A stretch of 64,000 nucleotides of DNA from Metellina segmentata (GCA_947359465.1 OX375877.1:23695235-23759234), one strand, 5' to 3'; numbered from the stretch's first letter, positions 31,890 to 45,879 are shown. Made by a program: numbers and translations. The notes: generated by a model from the letters alone, not told the origin.

Positions 31890-32030
31890 GACAAACAATA
31901 CACAGTGAAAGTGCAATGTGGGGGAGAAAAACTAAACTAAGACAAATAATACAAGGGGAAAGTGCAATATAAGGGTGAAAAACAATTAAAAGACTAATAC
32001 TACAAAGGGAAAGTGCAATACAAGGGTGAA
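31890..32030 (+). repeat. Tandem repeat between CR1 ORF1 and ORF2 (unit 2)
   Basis: About three copies of the GGGAAAGTGCAATA/AAGGGTGAAAA repeat, one fewer than unit 1. The last copy runs into ORF2. Confidence 0.75.
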
Positions 32031-34865
32031 AAATAAGCTTAGAGTATTTTATTGTAATGCTCGTAGTGTCAGAAATAAAATGGATGAGCTCAGGGGAATT
32101 GCACAAGCAGAGGATATAGATATCATTGGGATAACTGAAATTTGGGCAAACAGTGAAGATGCACACATTTTAGAATTGAGTGGATTAACAATGTTTAGGG
32201 AGGACAGAGTGAAAAGAAAAGGGGGTGGGGTTTTGATTTATGTGAGAGAATTCTTGAACTGTACGGACATAAAGTTAAATAGTAAAACTGAGAATATAGA
32301 ATCAGTCTGGGTGAAATTGAATACAGACCAAGGCAAAGGACTAATTCTGGGTAATGTATATATAGACCTCCTGTTTGTAGTGAAGAGCAGGAAAAGGGTA
32401 TGTGCAATCTGATGAACGAAGCATGTCAAAAAGGAGAATCAATTTTAATGGGGGGCTATAATTATCCAAATATTGACTGGACAAACAATCTAGCTACAAA
32501 TGGGAAAGGGACATAATTTTTGGAAGTGATATAGGATTGTTTTTTGTACCAGATGGTGTATGAGGATACTAGGGCAATGCAATATTGGATTTGATTTTCA
32601 GCAATGATGAGGATAGGGTGCAGAATTTGGTTATAGGTGAGCAACTGGGAGAAAGTGATCATAGAAGTATCAGGTTAAGTATAAATTTTCAGTCACCATA
32701 CACAATCAATAGTAGGATTATTCCAATTTTCAGAAAGGTAAATTTTCATAGGATCAGGGAATAGTTAAAAAATACATTCAAAGGGGGATTAATAGCACCA
32801 CATCATTCTGAACAATGGGAGGAATTCAAGAATAAGTTAGACAGAGTGATAAAAAAACATGTAACGTTAAAAAGAAATGGAAAATCTGGAAACTTGCTCC
32901 CTATGTGGTTTTCAGGGGAAACACACAAAGCTTTAAAATTAAAATAAAGAACATACAGGGTATATAAAGGCACTGGTAACGACAGGAAGGAGGCATATGG
33001 GAAAGCCAGAGGAGTTTAAAAATATTAGTCGGAAGCAAAAGGTGTCCTTGGAGGAAAAACAAGGGAAACAAATATAAACCCAAAAGAATTGTGTGCATAT
33101 GCAAGTGGTAAAAAAAAAATTTAGTACTACACTGGGCCCGTTGGAGGGGAGGGGAGGAGAATTAATTCGAGACGAGTTGGGAATGGCAAACGTGTTAAAT
33201 GATATTTTTCTGGGGGTTTTCAATGGTAACTATAAATTTAAAAAAAAGGATCCCAAGGATGGAGCCTTTGCAGGGTGTAAAATTAAAGAATGCAAATTTA
33301 ACAGGGAAGAAATAGTAGAAAGAATAGAAGAAAAGAATTAAGCCATCTAAAGCACCAGGTCCAGACGATATATATCCGAGAGTACTAGTGGAATGCGCGG
33401 TAGAATTGGGGGACGTTATTCACATCATATTTAATTCAACATATAGCACGGGTTGGGTACCAATGGTATGGAAGTGGGCCAACATAACCCCAATTTTCAA
33501 AAAGGGAATACAAAGTGATCCGGGCAACTATAGACCCAGTAAGTCTAACATCAGTAATTGTCAAAATATTTGAATCTCTGTTAAAAAAGTATATAATGTT
33601 ATACTTGGAGGAAGGGGAACTGTTGTCAGATAATCAGTATGGGTTTAGGAAGGGCTGATCCTGCTCTACAAACCTTTTGAAGTTCTACGAAAAAAATACT
33701 GAGGAGCTGGATAATAAGAGCAGTGTAGATATCATATACATTGATTTTCAAAAGGCTTTTAATAAAGTACCTGATGAGGCATTGCTGTTTAAATTAGAAA
33801 GGCAGGGGATTCAGGGGAAAAGATTGATATGGATAAAGAATTGGTTATTGTGTAGAAAGCAGAGAGTGCAGGTAAAAGGAAATTATTCACAGTGGACAGA
33901 CGTTATAAGTGGGGTGCCTCAGGGATCAGTTTTGGGACCAATTTTATTTATAATTTTCATAGATGATATAGGTCAGGGGATTAAGAATAGAATCAGTATA
34001 TTTACAGATGACTTAAAAAACGGCGACAGTGGATACCATGTTACAGATAGAGAATTTACAAGGGTATTTTGATAAGACATCCTATCCGAATGGGCTGTAA
34101 AATGGGGTATGTCATTTAATGTAGGGAAATGTCAAGTTCTGCATATGGGTTACAGGAACAGTGCAGCCGAGTACTGTCTGCAAGGAGTAGAGGTAAAGGA
34201 GGGAGAAACAATCAAGGATCTTGGGGTGATAATTCACAGGGATTATAAAATGTGTCGTCAATGTTCATCTGTGTGTAAAAAGGCTAATTGGCTATTGAGG
34301 TATATTAAAAAGACTGTAACTTCAAGGGATAAGAATATAATCTTGCTGTTATACAAGGGCTGAGTAAGACCACATCTAGAATATGCTGCACAATTCTGGG
34401 CTCCATATATGTAAAAGGATATAGAATTAATTGAAAGGGTTTAGCACAGAGCTACAAAAATAATAAAGAGGATAGCAAATCTAGGCTATAATGAACGTTT
34501 AAGTAAGCTAAACATGTATACACCGGAAAGAAGAAGGAGGGGGATTTGATTCAGCTTTTCAAGTTGGTAAAACAAGGGGACACAAAGGGCTTAAATTTCA
34601 ATAACAGAACAAGGGATAACAGAACAAAGGGCCATGGGTATAAATTGAAAAATAATAATTTTTGTCGGGATTTAAGGAATACCTACTACTTTAATAGGGT
34701 AATAGACAAATGGAACGTAGTTACAAATAGAAATATAGTTAATTGAAAGGGAGTGTACGAATTTAAGATACAATTGGATAGTCGGTGGGAATTGGGGAAC
34801 TATAAACAAACGACCAGCCTTGTTGGGTTTGAGCCTGTAGCTGGTCGTCAATATTTTTATTTGTA
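32026..34865 (+). pseudogene. CR1-like LINE ORF2 and 3' end (unit 2)
   Basis: The endonuclease start is FYCNARSVRNKMDELRGIA, then ITEIWANSEDA; GESDHRSI (the DH motif) is kept. The RT region has [46 protein letters not shown] and FTDD in place of FADD. Stops and shifts occur throughout, for example after VVKSRKRVCAI and after HVTDREF. The 3' end (GTTGGGTTTGAGCC, TTTTTATTTGTATAG) is present at about 34860, so this copy is full at the 3' side. The first Asp of the RT (YIDF) is intact but the frame is not. Confidence 0.85.
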
Positions 34866-37800
34866 TAGTTGATTTATAACTGACCACATTTGTTTTAAAT
34901 GCAATTTAACATGTTTAAAATTACGCGCATTGTCAGATATCACCACTGAACACAATTCGTGTCGAAAAAAGAAGTGTTGGTAGGCAAAAAGAAAGGTATC
35001 AGTCGACAGACTAGTTCAAGATGTCCACTTCTTGTCAATGTACAAATTATCAAGGAATATACTGTTTTGCATCACTATCTTTCACAAATACCGCACCAGC
35101 ATAATCAACACCAATAATCGAAAATTGGTGCTGATTGTTCCACTCGTTCAGCTAATAGTTGGGCAACATTATGGTCTCCTGGAGAAGAATTGAATCTTTA
35201 GCAAATGTACTTTTTTTTTATAACTGCTTTTATAGTTTGCCTGGCTTTTAAGATCCATTATTTTTCTCTCACATGAACTAGTGTGTGAGATACATCTGAA
35301 TGAAATACTCTTTCATGGGATTTCCAAATCAATAATTCTGTTAATTGTGATTTAGAAGTGAGTATGATTGGATACTTTCCACACATTGAAAAATAGGTTT
35401 TCTGTAACCGTCCCTTTATTTGCAGGACATCTTTGAGATCCAGAAACGGGTTTAAACATAATAATTTTGAGCCTTTTGGAAGAGGTTTACCATTCTTCCG
35501 GAATGTAATTTCTTTGAAGTAAGATTAAATTTGATCAGTTCTTACCCAAAACTGCTCAGCACCATTGAGTTATTCAGATGTAAGAGGACCCTTAAGACTC
35601 TTCTTTCTTTTAAGTACATCAACAAAACGTAGTACACAAGCAGTCACTCTTTATAGTCTGAAAACGTTAATAAATCTTCCCGGATCAATAATTTTTTCAT
35701 GAACAACTGCTGAGCTAACTATAACTTTCGATTAATATTCAGATACGATCTCTCTTATTATCGAGTCATATTCAAATCCCTTTACCTTTTTCTGGTTCAT
35801 TTAACCATTCAGGGCCATGCTACCACATTTTCGAGGTAATCAAATCTTTACTTAAACATCCTCTCGTCAACAAGTCTGCAGGATTATGTTTACTTATACA
35901 GTGCCTCCAAGCACTGGGGTCCTTAACTTCCTGAATTTCTGCGACTCGGTTTGGCACAAATGGCCTCCATCTGGACGCCGAGCTTTTAATCCAATTGAGT
36001 ACAATCGTCGAGTCACTCCACAGAAAAACCCTTGTATAGTTTTAAAGATGGCTTTAAGATGTTTAACTATTACTGTGGCTATTACAGCACCGATAAACTC
36101 CAAACGGAGCAATGTTTACCTTTTAATAGGCGCAACAATAGATCTGGAGATTACGAAATTAGTTTGAAAAGTGTCTTGTGATGTTTTGTATCTTAAATAT
36201 GCCACTGTTCGAAAAGCCTTTAAAGAGGATTCGCAGAACACGTGTAACTGTAAATCTTCACCACTTATTATACTAATGGTGGAAAAGTAATGTCCAGGTA
36301 TAATTGAATTTTGAAATTATTGTATTTCGTTACACCAGGTTGGTCAACTTTCTTTAATTTCTCCTGAGATCAATTCCTACCAATCCACACCAAGCTGCCA
36401 TGACTTGCAAAATGCACTTTATTTGAATCAGGAAAAACGTTATAAATCCACAAGGATCGTAAATTTTTGCAGCGGTGTGGAGAACGTTTCTTTTAGTGCA
36501 TATCATTGTCATCCAAAGTTGACAACAATGAAATTAAGTCAAGACCCAGAGTGTGTTCATTATTGTTCAAATGAGTCCTAACACTTTCAAGTGTTAATCT
36601 GAATGTTCACTTATTTCAATAAAAGAATTAGATTTCCTCCATGAGTCTTTTAAATCTGTAGAATTTGTGTAGAATTTTCTCATACTCATTTCCTTTCTAC
36701 TTCGGAAATCAAGTTATCAAATTTATTTTTCCAAACTATGCTGCTTTAAGCTTTGATATTCAACTTTTTGCATTTTTAAATTTTGGATACCTAGCCACTT
36801 AAGTTCGTTCAACTCAGTTGTTTCGAATTTCGTTTTGTGTGGGTATAAAATAAAGTGATATGTATTATCCACACTCTTAAATTGATAAAATCTGTCCTCA
36901 AAGGCTTGTTTTATTTCCTGTATGATGATTAAATATTTTTTGATTGCATATTTTTGAACGTCAAGCGTATTTTCCATTGTTATTGTGTTTTGGAAATGTT
37001 TTTGTAGTTGAAGAAAATATTTCATGATTTTTTCCAAATTCCTAGTAAAGTTTCGTAATAAATATACAAATATTCTCATATAAATCTTAAAACAGCGTTA
37101 TATATAATAAATAAATCTAAAACATTTTACAAAATCACTATACATTTTTTGTCATTTTTAAGTTATTTATTAACGCTTGTATTTTCTTCATATTTTTTAA
37201 AAGAGGGGTTCAAAAAATAATTGAAATTCTTTATGTACCTGATAAGTTTATAGAAATCAATGCGTGGGTCATTTAAAAAGCCTGCGTGGGTCAGTGTCTG
37301 ACCCGCGGGTTATAGGTTCGCCATCCCTGCTCTATATTAAAAAAAAGTTACTGCCGACGCCGCTGTCGTAGGATTGAATACTATGTTGTTTAGCTCGATT
37401 CTTAGGGGTTGTCGAGCGTAAGCGAACATGAACCCCTGGTGTAGTAAAGAGGGATAACTCTTTATTGAATTTTAACCCTTAAAATCGGAAGATAATACGG
37501 TTTGATTATCCGGAACTTGTGTAACTTGGGCTTTTTCTAGCCTTTGCACTTGAGATGCGATTTTATTTGTAGTTTCGAGGCAAAATAATGAATTATGCTG
37601 TAAACTCTGAAACGCTTCACAGGGTTGGATTTTTACTTTACACTGGGAAATTAAAGGTTTACTAGCTAGAAAACGATAACAACGTCTTTCCTTTTTTAGT
37701 TTGTAGCCTTTATGTTCATTCATGAAAGATCTACATTTTGATCCGATATGCGAGTTAGAGTTGCAGAAAATACAAACATTTCTTACAATTGTGTTTAATG

Positions 37801-38640
37801 CGACTGATGTTGGGACATTAGTTTTAAATCTAAGTGGTTAACTATAACCTTTCGAGCGAGAAGTTTCGGTATTCTTCAGTGGCAGTCCATAAACCACATT
37901 AACCGCTTCTTAAGATTCAATTTCAAATTTTTTTAATTTATCAGTTTGTTAATATCACCCGTCTTTTCAGGATGACTTTTCACAGTATTTTAAATTTATT
38001 ACCACTTATGTGTACATCATTTTCAGTAAATTTTTGAATTTAGGTTTCGAACACCGCATTATCAGTTATATGACCTCAATTTTAGAAATTAGAGTTTTAT
38101 GTTCACTTTGCTTTTACTATAGATTTAGTAAAGATTCCGAAAGTTTATCCTGGTCACTCTCACTTTCGGTATCAAGACTTTTTAAGAAAGAATCCGCTTT
38201 AGTTATTAATTTAATACAAGAACTTCGTGTAAGCTTTCGTTTTGTTTTTAATTTATCAGGATTCTCCATCTTTAAATCTGGCGTATTTAAATGAAGGTTT
38301 ACAGTATCTTTCAAGTTGAAACTCACTGTTTGAATCATACCACGAATCCGGGTTCAGAGCCGTCAAAGTAATCCAAGTAGTATCCCAGTAGTTCATGAAT
38401 CCGATAAATATCACAAGGAGTCCTAACAGAATATATTCCCGGTTTGCGGAACCATTGAAAAGAATCCTCGAGTCCAAAAATGTCTTTTTGTGATTTATTT
38501 TGACACATGAAACGAACAGTACGAACGGTACACAACAAATAGAAATATAAGACTGAAGTACATAAGTTTGAGTTTTTAGAACAAGTAGGGGCACATCAAG
38601 AAAGCTCACTCCGCGAAGCCGTGTCATTAGGAAGTCTAAA
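34866..38640 (-). pseudogene. BEL/Pao retrotransposon relic, gag-pol (unit 2)
   Basis: Minus strand, gag first: MENPDKLKTKRKLTR with LITKADSFLKSLDTESESDQ (38117-38338). A zinc-knuckle region reading CYRFLASKPLISQCK and CEAFQSLQHNSLFC (37472-37723) is missing from unit 1. RNase H pieces are near 35900-36110 (RRLYSIGLKARRPDGG) and an integrase start with AGAVFVKDSDAKQ-like sequence is near 35080. It is interrupted by a hAT piece at about 36700-37329 and deleted between 37970 and 37990 relative to unit 1. Confidence 0.75.
36700..37329 (-). mobile_element. hAT element fragment inside BEL (unit 2 only)
   Basis: The right end read on the minus strand is CAGGGATGGCGAACCTATAA, a hAT-type terminus. 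The minus-strand frame 36723-37079 contains EIKQAFEDRFYQFKSVDN and LKWLGIQNLKMQ, resembling the C-terminal half of GTF2IRD2/ZBED5-like hAT proteins (the 'FExRFxDF' region). Left limit and target duplication are not defined. Unit 1 is deleted across this site, so presence or absence cannot date it. Confidence 0.6.
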
Positions 38641-38738
38641 AAAATTTATTTTTATCCATTCCTTTTCGAACGATTACGTAGTCTCGGTAAGAGTGACAGC
38701 AATAAGCTCCTACATTGGCTCATTTTGGCATGACATTG

Positions 38739-39110
38739 AGTTTGGAGAGTGGGGTGACAGCTCAGGTGTTGACCTCGTCACATGAGTGTGGTAAAGAACT
38801 ACAAGATGTTCTCCTTGGACTTTCCCTTTCGGATTCTTCATGGTCAGTCTTCAATACTGTTGCTCTTAGCGCGACGTTAACTCAACTCTTATCTTCCTAC
38901 CAACAAAGGCTAAAGGTATTTTTGAACATGGAACTCTTTCTTTTTTCTGACTGTATGCTCTTATCATGTTGGCGTAGAGTAGAAATTTGGAGAGGAGGGT
39001 GGGGAATGTCAGCTCAGTTGCTGATCTCGTCACCTGACCATAGTTGAAAATTGCGTGGTGTTATCATAGAGCTTTGCCCTTTTGGATTGATCCCGAACCG
39101 TCGCCAATAG
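38739..39110 (+). repeat. tRNA-like SINE-family repeats (unit 2)
   Basis: Counterpart of 18613-19000. Two copies with GTGACAGCTCAGGTG and GTCAGCTCAGTTG heads. Same doubt about the SINE assignment. Confidence 0.4.
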
Positions 39111-41441
39111 CCCATTGTGTTGCATTTGTGCGACGATAATTTTAATGGTATCTATCCTATCTTTTAAAACTTTCATCCCAAAGGCAGCTATCAAACTTAG
39201 AATTGTCTGTAGAGAAGTGATTTGGCGGCCTCCCCTTTGTGGTCCATGTCCATTTTCGTATCCATTTCAAGAATGTCGGATGACAGACGTCCCACCTTCT
39301 TGACTTCTTGAACGAGGTTCACCAAAGGCTTGAAGCGTAAAAACTATAGTCGAATTACTGCTCATTATTGAAGTCCCGTTCTCGTTATTTAAATAGGAAA
39401 CAGGAGCCTGGAAAACTAAAACTGAACATGAAATAAAATTCTTAAGGATATCTTCGCAAAATTGTGTGATTTTCAAAGGGCAAGAGGTTTTTAGCTATAA
39501 TGAATAAGAAGCGCGTGTATTCTCCGATTCTAGACACCTAAAAGGGGAAGATAACCCTGTACAGGTGCGACCGTTAACAACCTCGTAGTATTACAGAAGA
39601 ACGAATAATTTCATTGATTGCTTTGTTCTGTATTCATCAAATTTCTTGAATTCGGCGTGATTATATATGAGTATATGGTCGAAATCGGATGTAATTTAAC
39701 ACTTTCTTTTCTCCGGGCCTTTTAGACTGAAGAACAAACAGTGCTTTTGTTCGAAATATAGTACCAGCTGATGTAAATAGATAAAGTTATTGGAATGATT
39801 TTAACAATTAAAGCTTATTTTTTTAAATTGAAATGTTTGGAACTGTGTGAATTTTCAATATCTATTTTGCTAACTTCCAATCAAAATGTTTTAAGCTATA
39901 CAGAGAGATTAGGAATTCCCTGGACAAGACATTAAAGATGGTATTTTGCCAAGCATTCAAGAATTAACTAACGTTATAGAATAGTTTAATAAATCTTTTT
40001 AACATAAGATACGACTATTGGTTGTATAATAGACTGTAATTCTGGTGAGTCAACATAGTGTTCTAAATCTTGCAGAAAAATGCAACGCAAAATACTTCTG
40101 TGTTTTTGAAAGAAATTATATTAAGTGAATCATGTAAGACAAAGGTTTAAGCATCAGGTGAACAATAGTCATATTTTTTAGTGTAAACGTAGAGCAAGAG
40201 TTTAATTTATTACGATTTCAATTTCATGGATACAATTTTTTATAAAACAGGAATCACATTAAAATTATCCACATTCGAAAGTTCGCATAACCAAAGAGTT
40301 AAATAGAACAATAACCCTGGTGCTTATAATTCACACAGCTGCCCAAAAGTCGCTAAAGTTGTCACTGACAAAAATGATACAAAACTATCGAGGTTGATTC
40401 AGGCCATCTACAGTGAATCATCCGTTTATTGGATATGCCTGCTAAAACTCTTAAAAAAATCCATCTGAGAGGTGACGTAACGAACAGTGGCCTTAAAACA
40501 TAAAAAATAAATTGATTTTATATTTAGCAGCAAGAAAGGGGACTAATGTTGGTGACGTCACACCAGAAACCGCAACGCAATTGTGGATCGTCGGAGAAAA
40601 TAGAGCAAGCCGTTTAGATAAATTTAATTAATTTTCCTGCATTTCTATGGTAATCTGCCCCTTCTCGCCACTTGACGTAAGCCAGGCAACACCACACAAC
40701 CAATTAGCGTCATAATAGAGCGCCGTCCAATGGCAGTTTTTTGCGTCTGTAAAATGGCGATGGGCATCAAAAGTTGGTGTTTCGGAACGCACCTAACAAT
40801 TGTGATTTTGAGTTGTTCCCATTTGACTGCAAGTGGAATAATTTTTGTTACGAACTAACGAAATATATTATTTTGTCATGCTTAGATTTGTTACTGACTT
40901 AAAAATACATAATTTCCAGTTTTGATGTAAGTAAGCAATTGTTTAATGATTATACTTTCATCACATAAAGTCTATTAAAAAACTTGTTTGAGTTAATATG
41001 CTGCAACTCTAATCAGTTCAGGATCGTGTTGAATACAACAAAAAATATCAGACACAAACGCATTAATAGAAACACATAATTTTTTGACACGAATTACGTC
41101 TTTTAAATCGGTAATGTGCATGGGTGAATTTGAGGAACGGCAGTTGTAACGGGCATCTTATTATATAAAACGCAAGGGTTCTATGTTTCCGTGGCTATTA
41201 GATTTTTGATTGGTTGTGTGATGTCACGAGTAGGCGGAGTTTCTAATTGATTGGTTGTGTGAAGACACGGAATATAAAAAATTATTACATTCGAAATCGC
41301 CATGGAAATAACTTTGAGTAGAAAACGATTTTCGAACGAAGCTCATTGTTTTACCGTTGTTGATCAAAAATTAAATTTTGCAATAATATTGTTTTACCAA
41401 TATTGCTCAAAAAACAACACCATGCGAAAACAAGGCAAGTT
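39110..41441. other. Non-coding unit tail with CRE/CCAAT motifs (unit 2)
   Basis: No gene recognised. A consensus TGACGTCA is at 40553-40560 and CCAAT-rich sequence at 40690-40735. Inverse CCAAT boxes (GATTGGTTGTGTG) at 41208 and 41250 flank TGATGTCA. The unit 1 counterpart is 19000-21938 minus the CR1 insertion. The empty site of that CR1 copy is near 40760. Confidence 0.6.
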
Positions 41442-43325
41442 GACAGTGTATAGGGTTATACATTGCCAGTGATCAACAAAAGTTGACACATAGAGGTGAA
41501 AAAAGATTTATTTACAGACAGTAAGATATTACTTAGAACTAGGTTTTAAAAAATATGTAAATAAAGTTTGACCAGATTAAATAAATTTTGTTATGCACCC
41601 GTCATTTGACTGACCATTTACCCTAGTCTTATATAAAGGGCGAGTCAAAAGTGTTTGTACAAAATCCAAGAGATGTTTGGTAATACAAAACAAACTGTTT
41701 TTCCCATAGGGATGCACGTCCTAAAGTGCTATATGGGTTTCCGAGCGGACAATTTTTGGCAACCTACAGTTAATTAGTTAAGGTCATTACCATTTCATAT
41801 CTTAATTTCATTGTATCCCTTTATGACTTCCAAGATGGTTGAATTGTATTTAACTTACGGGTTATCTAATTGTAGCAGAAAAACATGAACGTGAGTTAAA
41901 AGCGTGTGAAGTTGCAGGGTAAACGGTTTTGCTGCGAGGCATTTGAGGTATCATTAGTTTCGTCTCTGTGCATTTTATAAATAATAATAGAAATAAAACT
42001 TCACTATTTAATCTTTTGCGACTAGTGCTATAGATATAACAAGCGCGATTCTTATAATTTTCAAGGTACAGCTGCTATAACGGCTCTGGTTTAAATTCTT
42101 TCTTGGCGCAATTCTTATAACTTTCAAGGTACACCCGTCACAAAAACAAAAAACAAAAAACGACTCACCCGATCGCAACTGCACAATTTACATCACAGAA
42201 CAAAACGGAAGGTAACAATCGATGGAGATGAATGTTTTCTACAAATATCAATATTTAAAAAACTGTCTGAGGGGCCATCTTCATATTAAATTGCGTGCTT
42301 GCTCCGATAATTTAATTACGAACCCCCATCTTTTATCACAAATTTGGATTCTACACACAATTTCAGACTGAATAAAAAAAATTCCTCAAATTTTATGGAT
42401 TTTCCGCTAGTTTGTAAGTGTTTGTAAATTAGATCTTCTAAGGTTAATTCGTGTTTCTGTTTTTTGTTACATTTGCTAAAAACATTAATTTTTCTTGGAA
42501 ATTGTTCTTTTATCCTTTACAACCTTAGAACTCAAACACAATCTATAAATATTTTAACCATCAAACAAAATTTTTTTTATTTTATTAAATTATGAAATTA
42601 ATATTTATAAAAATTATGAATAGAAACATGGACACATTTTGACACCAATTGATTCAACTGTTACTAAAAAATTGGAATTCCAAATTTCAATTCATTTCGT
42701 GCATAATTAGTAGCGCAGTGAGACCATTTGCAAAATTCGATGATTATTATATTTAGTGGGAATTGTTCACAAAGTGAAAACAGAAATTTCTGCCAACAGA
42801 TCCTGGGATTCAATCAGAATGGATTCTGACTTTGTTACCATCTTAATGGACACCATAGCAAGGCGCCTTCAACAGGTCATTATCTGCAACAGTCACTACA
42901 TGTCATTATTAATATTTATAATTTGAATAAACTCCGAACATTTACACGCTCCCTCAACGGTTTTCATCAATTTTCTCGGTCAATTTTAAGCCGTTTTATA
43001 TTATTTTTCATCAAATCAGCCTGAAATTGTATGTAGAATTCAAATAGAGGTTTTTCTCACAATGAAAGAACAAGACACTTCAAGGCTTCATCCTAAAAGA
43101 AGTATTATATGTTTGTCATGAAGTTGGTCCTTCGGATGTATTCACTAGGCAACAAATAGTTATGTTCACTCAACGAAATGAAATCACAGTGTAAAATTTC
43201 ATGGCCAACGGAAATATTTAATATTTACACTCAAGCGTTCTAAATAAGATGGCGACTATTGAAGTGTATAATGATGCTCAAAGGTTAAAATCTTTCTTGA
43301 ATGATTTCACTACAGACGATAAAAA
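41442..43325. other. Spacer, no gene recognised
   Basis: AT-rich sequence not repeated elsewhere in the window. No open frame with recognisable similarity. A GGGCGAGTCAAAAGTGTTTG stretch near 41640 could be an old transposon end, but I found no partner. Confidence 0.5.
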
Positions 43326-43329
43326 ATAA

Positions 43330-43790
43330 AGTTTTAACTTTACTTATGTAGTTATTTTTTCTATCTTCTAAACCGTTAAAGATAGAGTAAAAATTTCATC
43401 GGATTTGAAATCCGCGGAAAAAATCGCATTAAAGCTAATACATGATTTTGTTTAACTAAATAATTTTTAAATTAAATATATCGTTTATATTTTCGCAAGA
43501 GAGATTGTGATGTCATGCCAACTTCGCTTTCAACTATAATTAGATTGTTTTTTAAACGCGAAGGCAGAAAATGCAGATAATATTTCCTGCTCTTCGGCAC
43601 TGGCATTGTTTAGTCTTTTTTAGTAAAATCGGAATCATTACAGATTTGAAAATTTCAACGAATATGAAATCTGCGTTAAATTTTAAACCAGATTAATAAA
43701 TTACATCAAGGCGTTGCGCGTGGTGTTGGTTTGTTTCGCAAACCAGTACCACGGGCACAGGCAACACAGGGCTAGCCACGTAGCTAGTAC
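43330..43790 (+). repeat. Helitron-like repeat, spacer copy 1
   Basis: Shares with 46510-46939 the blocks AAAGATAGAGTAAAAATTTC, GAGAGATTGTGATGTCA, GTAAAATCGGAATC and ACACAGGGCTAGCCACG. Near the right end is an imperfect hairpin: GGTGTTGGTTTG and CAAACCAGTACC around TTTCG, followed by GGGCTAG. Assignment to non-autonomous Helitrons is inference from the hairpin plus CTAG and the AT-rich termini of related copies. Confidence 0.45.
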
Positions 43791-44039
43791 TTCATCTACA
43801 GAGGATCAAATCTCAGCAAGTTGAAAGACCTTTACAGTAAGCAGATTAACTAAGTTGATGCGAGTGGATTTTTACATAAAATCACACCTAAAAGACACAG
43901 GAATAAATTATATTAAAATTATACTCTGTAACAAAAAAATTGGCGCTCCAAGGAGTTGTCCGATTGCGATTAAAATTCGTGGATGAGAAGAATAAACAAA
44001 GAAAAACAAACGATTACAATTTCAGAAAAAGTGAATGAT

Positions 44040-44650
44040 TTAATTCAGAGTATAATCGTAACAAAGGGAGGAAGTCAATAAGTCCACTTTTGGCCTGGAA
44101 GCGTCACCTGGCGTGGCATAGGCAGAATAAATTCCCGGATGGTGTTCAGCGAAATTTCTTGCCGCCTCCAATTGTCGGGATATAGTGTCAACCTTCCGGG
44201 ATGGTACAATCACCTTCCCCAAACGTCCCAAATTTGCTCTATGGGAGAGAGAACAGGAGACATAGCTTGGCTAAGGAAGTTTTGGGAAAGCTCGAAGTCA
44301 ATTCATAGCAATACGTGCTCTGTGCGGCCGGGTAATATCTTGTTGGAAGTAAGTCCGGGGTGTCGCAAAGGGTAAGGTTACACAACTGGTCGTAGAATGA
44401 CGTACCACTGTGTTGTAATTGTGCCAGAAATGAGTGCCAAAGTGGTCCGGCAATCAAAGGAGATAAGAATCCAGACCATAAAGCCCTATTGTGTGCATGT
44501 GTGGCGTGAGATTGTAAGGGCAGAATCCCCACGCTGCCCTGGACGTCTCCAGACACGTCTGAGGTCGTAGTCAGGACACAGTTGGAAGCGGAACTCGTCA
44601 CTAAAGACTATACGTCCCCAGCCAGCGCCATTCCAAGGGGATTGAGCCCG
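44040..44650 (-). pseudogene. Decayed Tc1-like transposase in spacer
   Basis: On the minus strand the DDE blocks of a Tc1-like transposase are readable across frames: FSDEFRFQLCPDYDLRRVWR (first Asp), RHTCTQ then GFMVW, ISFDCRTTL, and LSPIEQIWDVWGR (the final Glu). The middle NDNA-type Asp block is not recoverable. It belongs to a different Tc1 lineage from the element at 24832 (PGQRGDSA segment). Terminal repeats were not identified. Confidence 0.7.
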
Positions 44651-45080
44651 GCACCACTGTAATTCTGCACCTTCTTAGTGCGTCAATTTGTTCTGTTATA
44701 GAGTGTATTTTAAATGAACGCTATGTACAAAATTTAAATAATTACGGCAGATTTCGAGGCGAATTTAAAAGTAAATTATACAGAATATCAATCCAATGGT
44801 TCCACCAAAGCAAACGATAAGTTCTGCGTCCGTTCGCTTCCCGATTTAGTCGAGGGGTCGGAAATGAAGATCTCCGTCCCCCCTCTTCAACGAAGGGGGG
44901 CAGTTAAAAATCGAGGAGATTGCTGGGCATTTCTTTATACCAACTGTTCGGTTGTAAACTCTCGCTGCGCATGAGGATTCGTCATTGACGGTTAGGAATT
45001 TCATCTTCTCTGAAGACGAGAAACCATGACGCTACAGCAGTTTTTTGTTCAGTCTTATCCAGCAAAATCGACCAATTATT

Positions 45081-45091
45081 GGGGGGGGGGG
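45081..45091 (+). repeat. Eleven-G homopolymer
   Basis: A run of 11 G in otherwise AT-rich spacer. Likely unstable and a possible sequencing trouble spot. Confidence 0.9.
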
Positions 45092-45879
45092 CAATATTCT
45101 ATCTTGTTTCCTCCAAATATCTACTTCAAAGGGAACTAATTCAAGTATTGAGAAATAGTAACTACAATCGCTCCTCGGTCAGAAAAATGACACAATTTAA
45201 AAAATTAAATTTGTGATGTTAAGTCATTGAAAAATATGTATGATTTGCCCCAGCGTGTCATATTACTATTCTATAGAATAAATTGGAAGTTACTACCATC
45301 CATACTTACTAAAATTTAAGAGAAGCTTATACTGTTTCAAAATAAGTTTTTTTGTCTTCTTTAAGTTAATGTTTTTCAAATTCTGCAATTTTCAGTTGTG
45401 TCACTTTTCTTGCCGGGGTTGCGATATGACACTACTTTCAAACCAATATGGCATTTATTGCAGCTATCATTGCTTCATTTGAGTAGCCATTTCAAAGGGA
45501 TCAAGCCTTTTAATGTTGAATTTGCTTTTTTGAAGGATTAATTATTGTTAGGTCACAATATTAATAAAATGAGTAGACGAACATGGGTTAGTTTTATCTT
45601 TACTATTATAACAGGAAGTGTGTCTCTGTGTTCTGTCGAAACTATGGCACTTACAATAAAGAAATAGGACACACAGGTAGTCCTAATATTTTGCGATTTT
45701 TGTGTCCAGTCCGAATTTCAAAATGCAATATAGACAATTTAAAAATTAATTAATTAGTTTTTCACCTTAATTTATTTTTCCAGAATGTAACGGCCCCCTT
45801 ACCTCCATTGAAGAATCGAGAGTATTTTGCGATTTTAGACCTCTGACGTCACAAGATGTTTTCGTCCTAATGCCTTTGG

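Larger units (their letters stand above)
21939..41441 (+). repeat. Large repeat unit 2
   Basis: Direct copy of unit 1 starting at the equivalent of 1720, so it lacks the first ~520 bases of the unit head. It closely resembles unit 3, sharing the SINE at 22030 and the Tc1 element. Unit-2-specific changes include a ~330-bp deletion at 30808 (present as 60945-61277 in unit 3). It retains the BEL gag knuckle and a second hAT piece that unit 1 lacks. Similarity to the end of unit 1 stops at AGTT, 41438-41441. Confidence 0.9.

Noticed and set aside
1197..41441. Whole units as one giant self-replicating transposon (Polinton or similar)
   Set aside because: No polymerase B, protease, packaging ATPase or retroviral-type integrase set and no terminal inverted repeats at unit ends; the units are ordinary segmental copies.
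44239..44601. 120-codon minus-strand frame
   Set aside because: It is a shifted frame of a decayed Tc1-like transposase; the neighbouring frame carries the recognisable catalytic motifs.
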